DNA from: Desulfosporosinus lacus DSM 15449
GTDB taxonomy: Bacteria; Bacillota; Desulfitobacteriia; Desulfitobacteriales; Desulfitobacteriaceae
Reading direction: 5' to 3'
NCBI RefSeq assembly: GCF_900129935.1
Contig: NZ_FQXJ01000003.1
Location: 248,001 to 312,000 of the forward strand
DNA length: 64,000 bases
Of the stretch, positions 60,070 through 64,000 are shown piece by piece; the first letter of the stretch is position 1; each line of letters opens with the position of its first letter. The notes below the pieces were generated by a model. The model was not told the origin of the DNA. It worked only from the letters and a program-made list of their open reading frames with translations, and searched no databases. The translations under genes were made by a program, and so were the position numbers.

Positions 60070-63000
60070 TTGAGCAGAGCGAAAGACTACGATGAAATAA
60101 ATATATCCCAGATTCCAGCTTTAGAGGTTCTAAGTAAATTAGGCTATATTGTTTTACCACCGGAAAAAGCAGAAACTATGCGGAGCACTCTCTACAATGT
60201 CATCCTAAAAGATATTTTATATGATCAATTGAAGTCTATTAACAATTTTGAATATATAGGGAAACATTATAAATTCTCAGAGAAGAGCATTCAACAAGCC
60301 ATGCTCGACCTCGACGAAGCTTTAACAGACGGTCTGATTAAAACTAATGAGAAGATTTATGACTCTTTACATCTTGGCCGCAGTTATCCAGAAAAACTGT
60401 CAGAAATGGATGGAACCAGATCCTTTAATATTAATTATATTGATTGGGAGGATCCAGAGAACAATGTTTTCCATGTAGTCGAAGAATTCAGTGTGGAAAG
60501 AGAAGATGGTCAGGGAACGATAAGGCCTGATCTGGTACTGTTCATTAACGGCATTCCCTTTGGAGTGATAGAATGCAAAAAAGCTTCGATATCCATTGCC
60601 CAAGGGATCAGTCAAATGTTGCGAAACCAAAGCAAGGAGTATGCTCCGCAGCTTTTTAAATTTGTCCAAATTGTTATGGCTACGAACAAGAATGAGACAC
60701 AGTATGCCACTGCGGGAACGCCTAAGAAATTCTGGTCCTTCTGGAAAGAGGAATCTGAAGAATACAAATGGTTCGAAGGAGAACTGAAAAAAGTGGTTGT
60801 TGGAAGAATTCCAACCATTCAGGATAAAAACATCGTCGCCCTTTTCCATCCAAGAAGAATTGTAGAAATGATGCGCTTCTTCACCCTGTTTGATAAAAAC
60901 GTCAAGAAGATCGCGCGCTATCAACAGTACTTCGCAATCAAGGAAATCATCAAAACGATCAAAGAAACAGACAAGAACGGAAACCGCCAATCAGGGGTTA
61001 TTTGGCATACTCAGGGTTCAGGTAAGTCACTGACTATGGTCATGCTTGCGCGCTATATCCTCTCCGAGATGGCTGAGGTGCACCCTCAGGTACTCGTCAT
61101 TACAGACCGTATTGAACTCGACAGCCAGATCCATAAAACCTTTAATCACTCCAGGCTAAAAGCTGAAAGAGCTTCTAGCGGTCGCAACTTGGTCGACCTG
61201 ATCAACAGCAATGGAGCGGACATCATTACATCCCTTGTACATAAGTTCGATACTGCGTCAAAACACCAAGAGCCTGTTAAATCAAAGAATATATTTGTGC
61301 TCATCGATGAATCCCATAGAACACAGTATGGGGAACTTCATATCAAAATGAAAAGGGTCTTTCCCAATGCATGCTATATAGGCTTTACTGGGACACCACT
61401 TATGAAAAAGGATAAAACCACTCTCAATAAATTTGGTAGTAGAATGATTCATAAATACACCATTAAAGATGGCGTAGAGGATGGGGCAATTGTGCCGCTT
61501 TTATATGAAGGCAGGCTGGTTGAACAGACTGTTAACCGTAGTGCCATTGATAAACGTATTGAGATGATAACCCGCAATTTAAACGAAAAGCAAGCTGAAG
61601 AATTGAAAAAGAAATGGAGTAAATTTGAAGCAATCGCTTCATCGGAACAAAGAATCAGGCTCATTGCAGATGATATCTACGTTCATTTTATGAAGTTTTA
61701 TAAAACTGAAAATGCCCAGTACACGGCTATGCTGGCAACAAGTTCTAAGTTTGATGCTATACGTTATCAAGAAGCCTTTGAAGAATTTGGCGATATCAAT
61801 ACTGCGGTTGTTATATCACCCCCCGATCAGCGGGAAGGCTATGAAGAAGTAGACGAAGAACCAAAAGACAGAGTGCTTAAATACTGGAACAAAATGATGG
61901 CTGGATACTCAGATCCACAGAAATATGAAGAACACGTTAAAAGCGAATTCGTAGATGGTACTGAAATTGATATTCTTATCGTAGTGGACAAGCTCTTAAC
62001 AGGATTTGATGCGCCAAGGGCCTCTGTTCTTTACGTGGATAAGCCCATGAAAGAACATTCACTTCTACAAGCTATTGCTAGAGTCAATAGGCTGTATGAA
62101 GGCAAAGACTTTGGTCTTATCGTGGATTATCGAGGGCTTATCGAAGAACTGGACTCAGCAATGAAAACATACTCTGGCGCTGGCCTTGAAAACTTTGATG
62201 GGGAAGATATTGCAGGTGCTCTAGTAGATGTTATCAGCACCGTCGGTTTATTGCGTCAGGCATACTCGAATATGGTAGCTATCTTTAAGAATGTAAAAAA
62301 TAGAGATGACAAAGAGGAGTATGAACTGATTCTTGCCGATGAAGGCATTAGAAATGATTTTTATAATGAACTGAGTCAGTTTGGCAAGTATTTAGGTGTT
62401 GCCCTAGAATCAGAGCATGTCTATAATGCTATTGGTGATAAAGATCTTGCCCACTATAAAAAAGAACTTAAATTCTACCAAGAACTTAGAGCTGCTGTAA
62501 AAATAAGATATTCCGACACGATTGATCACAAAGAGTATGAAGCCAAAATGAGAAATATCATGGATACTTATATCGCGGCAGAAGACGTCATTCAAATCAC
62601 TGCACCTGTAGACATCCTGAACGAAGAAGAATTTGAAGAAGAGATCATGAGACTCGGTTCCCCAAGGGCAAAAGCGGACGCTATTAGAACGAGAATGACA
62701 AAGAGCATTAATTCGAAATGGGACGAAAACCCCATATTTTACAAGAAATTCTCTGAGCGAATTGAGGAAATTATTAGAGATTACAGAGAAAAACGCATCT
62801 CTGAAGCCGACTACCTTGCAAGAATGCATAAAGTTAAGGATGACTATAGAAAAGGATATTCAGGGGCATCCTATCCGGAAAAGATCAAACATAACTTTCA
62901 TGCACAGGCATTCTATGGGGTGACAAAAGAAATTATTTCAGAGAATATTGATGTCACAGATAAAACTGATATTCTAGCTGAACTTGCGGTCGATATGGAT

Positions 63001-63183
63001 CTCATCATCGGAAAACATTGCAAAGTAGATTGGCACGATAATCCTGACGTACATAAAAGAATATCGCAGGAAATAGATGGTTTACTTTACCTTCTGAAAA
63101 AGAAGCATTTCCCCGAGTTGACTTATAAACAAATAGATAGGATCATTGAGGCTGTTAAAACCGTTGCACTTAGAAGGTATTAG
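60070..63183 (+). CDS. hsdR: type I restriction endonuclease/translocase subunit
   Basis: 1037 residues. Nuclease part with RPDLVLFINGIPFGVIECKK (PD...ExK pattern) near residues 155-175. Helicase motifs: Walker A GSGKS (316-320), motif II DESH in FVLIDESHRTQYGE, GFTGTPL, and motif VI QAIARVNRLY. C-terminal helical domain for complex assembly. TTG start with GAGGTG upstream. Intact; it cuts DNA lacking the hsdM modification. Confidence 0.95.
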   Translation: MSRAKDYDEINISQIPALEVLSKLGYIVLPPEKAETMRSTLYNVILKDILYDQLKSINNFEYIGKHYKFSEKSIQQAMLDLDEALTDGLIKTNEKIYDSLHLGRSYPEKLSEMDGTRSFNINYIDWEDPENNVFHVVEEFSVEREDGQGTIRPDLVLFINGIPFGVIECKKASISIAQGISQMLRNQSKEYAPQLFKFVQIVMATNKNETQYATAGTPKKFWSFWKEESEEYKWFEGELKKVVVGRIPTIQDKNIVALFHPRRIVEMMRFFTLFDKNVKKIARYQQYFAIKEIIKTIKETDKNGNRQSGVIWHTQGSGKSLTMVMLARYILSEMAEVHPQVLVITDRIELDSQIHKTFNHSRLKAERASSGRNLVDLINSNGADIITSLVHKFDTASKHQEPVKSKNIFVLIDESHRTQYGELHIKMKRVFPNACYIGFTGTPLMKKDKTTLNKFGSRMIHKYTIKDGVEDGAIVPLLYEGRLVEQTVNRSAIDKRIEMITRNLNEKQAEELKKKWSKFEAIASSEQRIRLIADDIYVHFMKFYKTENAQYTAMLATSSKFDAIRYQEAFEEFGDINTAVVISPPDQREGYEEVDEEPKDRVLKYWNKMMAGYSDPQKYEEHVKSEFVDGTEIDILIVVDKLLTGFDAPRASVLYVDKPMKEHSLLQAIARVNRLYEGKDFGLIVDYRGLIEELDSAMKTYSGAGLENFDGEDIAGALVDVISTVGLLRQAYSNMVAIFKNVKNRDDKEEYELILADEGIRNDFYNELSQFGKYLGVALESEHVYNAIGDKDLAHYKKELKFYQELRAAVKIRYSDTIDHKEYEAKMRNIMDTYIAAEDVIQITAPVDILNEEEFEEEIMRLGSPRAKADAIRTRMTKSINSKWDENPIFYKKFSERIEEIIRDYREKRISEADYLARMHKVKDDYRKGYSGASYPEKIKHNFHAQAFYGVTKEIISENIDVTDKTDILAELAVDMDLIIGKHCKVDWHDNPDVHKRISQEIDGLLYLLKKKHFPELTYKQIDRIIEAVKTVALRRY

Positions 63184-63193
63184 GAGACGCATC

Positions 63194-63919
63194 ATGGAAA
63201 AGCATACGATAAAGTTTGGTGAGAAAGAGATCGAATTTGAACTCCAAAGAAAAAATGTTAAGAATCTCAATCTTAACGTTAAACCGGACATGACCATTGT
63301 CGTTTCAGCAAATGAAAACGTACCATTAGAGTTTGTTCTTAATTTTGTGAAGGAGAAGGCTCCTTGGATACTTAAAAACGTCAGTTATTTTAAAGATGTT
63401 CAGCCGGAGAATTCAACAAAGAAAGACTTTGTGAGTGGTGAATCTTTTAAATACTTAGGAAAGCAATATCGACTTAAAGTGGAAGAACGGGACTCTGATG
63501 AGTACGTAAAGTATTTCCAGGGGTTCATCTATCTCTACGTTAAGGACAGAAAGAATTATAATCGAAAAGAAAAGCTTATGAATGATTGGTTCAGGGAAAA
63601 AGCTGGTCTTAACTTCAAAATGAGCCTAGAACGCGTCTATCCAATTATCGAAAAGTATGGCATTAAAAAACCTGAAATTCAGATAAGGACGATGAAGGCA
63701 AGATGGGGCTCATGTGTTAAAGATAAGAATATCCTCCTTCTGAACTATGAGTTAATCAAAGCGCCCAAGTATTGCATTGACTATGTTGTGCTGCATGAAT
63801 TGATCCATTTTAAGTACAGAAATCATGATGGTGAATTTTATAATTTTATGACTTCACTCATGCCTGATTGGAAACAGAGAAAAGAGATTCTGGATGAGGA
63901 AGTCGTGCGGCAGTTATAA
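63194..63919 (+). CDS. YgjP-type (DUF45) zinc metallopeptidase
   Basis: 241 residues from the ATG after GGAGACG. The zinc motif HELIH (201-205), with RNHDGEFYNFM downstream supplying the third ligand, and the typical MKARWGSCVKDKNILLNYEL-like sequence define the M48-related YgjP group. Genes of this type commonly sit directly after hsdR; here it starts ten bases past the hsdR stop. Its role in restriction systems is unclear. Confidence 0.9.
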   Translation: MEKHTIKFGEKEIEFELQRKNVKNLNLNVKPDMTIVVSANENVPLEFVLNFVKEKAPWILKNVSYFKDVQPENSTKKDFVSGESFKYLGKQYRLKVEERDSDEYVKYFQGFIYLYVKDRKNYNRKEKLMNDWFREKAGLNFKMSLERVYPIIEKYGIKKPEIQIRTMKARWGSCVKDKNILLLNYELIKAPKYCIDYVVLHELIHFKYRNHDGEFYNFMTSLMPDWKQRKEILDEEVVRQL

Positions 63920-63933
63920 GGAGGGTTAAACCC

Positions 63934-64000
63934 ATGGCAGAAATCAAATTCGAAATCAAAGAAACAATCGGGGTCCTATCAGAATCATCAAAAGGCTGGT
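63934..64000 (+). CDS. YdbC-like PC4-type protein (3' end outside window)
   Basis: Begins MAEIKFEIKETIGVLSESSK and continues GW to the window end. This is the start of the YdbC/PC4-like single-strand-DNA-binding family. AAGGAGGG is upstream, 14 bases after the peptidase stop, so it probably belongs to the same operon. Confidence 0.75.
   Translation, partial: MAEIKFEIKETIGVLSESSKGW

Noticed and set aside
60400-60990. 196-codon minus-strand frame inside hsdR
   Set aside because: Shadow of the well-supported hsdR frame; its Phe/Leu-rich product is typical of antisense reading.

Overview
The window looks like the chromosome of a spore-forming anaerobic Firmicute. Desulfosporosinus- or Desulfitobacterium-like Peptococcaceae fit best, but this is inference from gene content and style: strong Shine-Dalgarno sites, DUF3231 proteins, Spo0F/Spo0B-like proteins, a glycyl radical catabolic cluster and many insertion elements.

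Layout. (1) 1-4.9 kb is an insertion-element graveyard: a cut-off IS21 istA with a doubly frameshifted istB, an apparently intact IS4-type transposase, and a decayed REP-associated tyrosine transposase bounded by inverted repeats. (2) 4.99-13.2 kb is a catabolic island: a divergent CdaR/PucR-type regulator, acylating acetaldehyde dehydrogenase, 4-hydroxy-2-oxovalerate aldolase, a glycyl radical enzyme, its radical-SAM activase and an MFS carrier. The glycyl radical enzyme probably makes a 2-oxo acid that the aldolase splits into pyruvate and an aldehyde, which the dehydrogenase turns into acyl-CoA. The starting substrate is unknown. (3) 13.2-15.1 kb holds small and truncated genes. (4) About 15.1-50.4 kb is a prophage with an HK97-type head and a PBSX/Mu-like contractile tail. 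In order it carries repressor and operator, decayed antirepressor, VapE primase/helicase, a GTATCAGAT repeat array, a nuclease-like protein, a late regulator, methyltransferase, two HNH nucleases, terminase, portal, protease, capsid, connectors, sheath, tube, tail chaperone, tape measure, baseplate, fibre, lysis genes and a serine recombinase. (5) 50.4-55.6 kb has sporulation-flavoured and membrane proteins. (6) 56-64 kb is a defence island: an FRG-domain protein, type I restriction-modification (hsdM, hsdS, hsdR), a YgjP-type metallopeptidase and a YdbC/PC4 protein that runs off the end.

Stand-out observations. The tail chaperone gene ends in an AAAAAAC slippery heptamer followed four bases later by a 12-bp stem enclosing a second perfect hairpin; the -1 frame encodes a 60-residue extension, so this is a convincing programmed frameshift. 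The prophage recombinase is interrupted near its 3' end by an IS3 element; its missing C-terminus can be read immediately beyond the IS. A 62-bp miniature element with the same ends occupies the equivalent position in a second recombinase remnant 3.4 kb away, in both cases in the loop of a palindrome. A DUF3231 gene sits antisense in the head operon and has a close paralogue just outside the prophage. A Spo0B-like mini-protein with Cys at the phospho-acceptor position lies next to a Spo0F-like receiver. No tRNA, rRNA, CRISPR array or clear riboswitch was seen.
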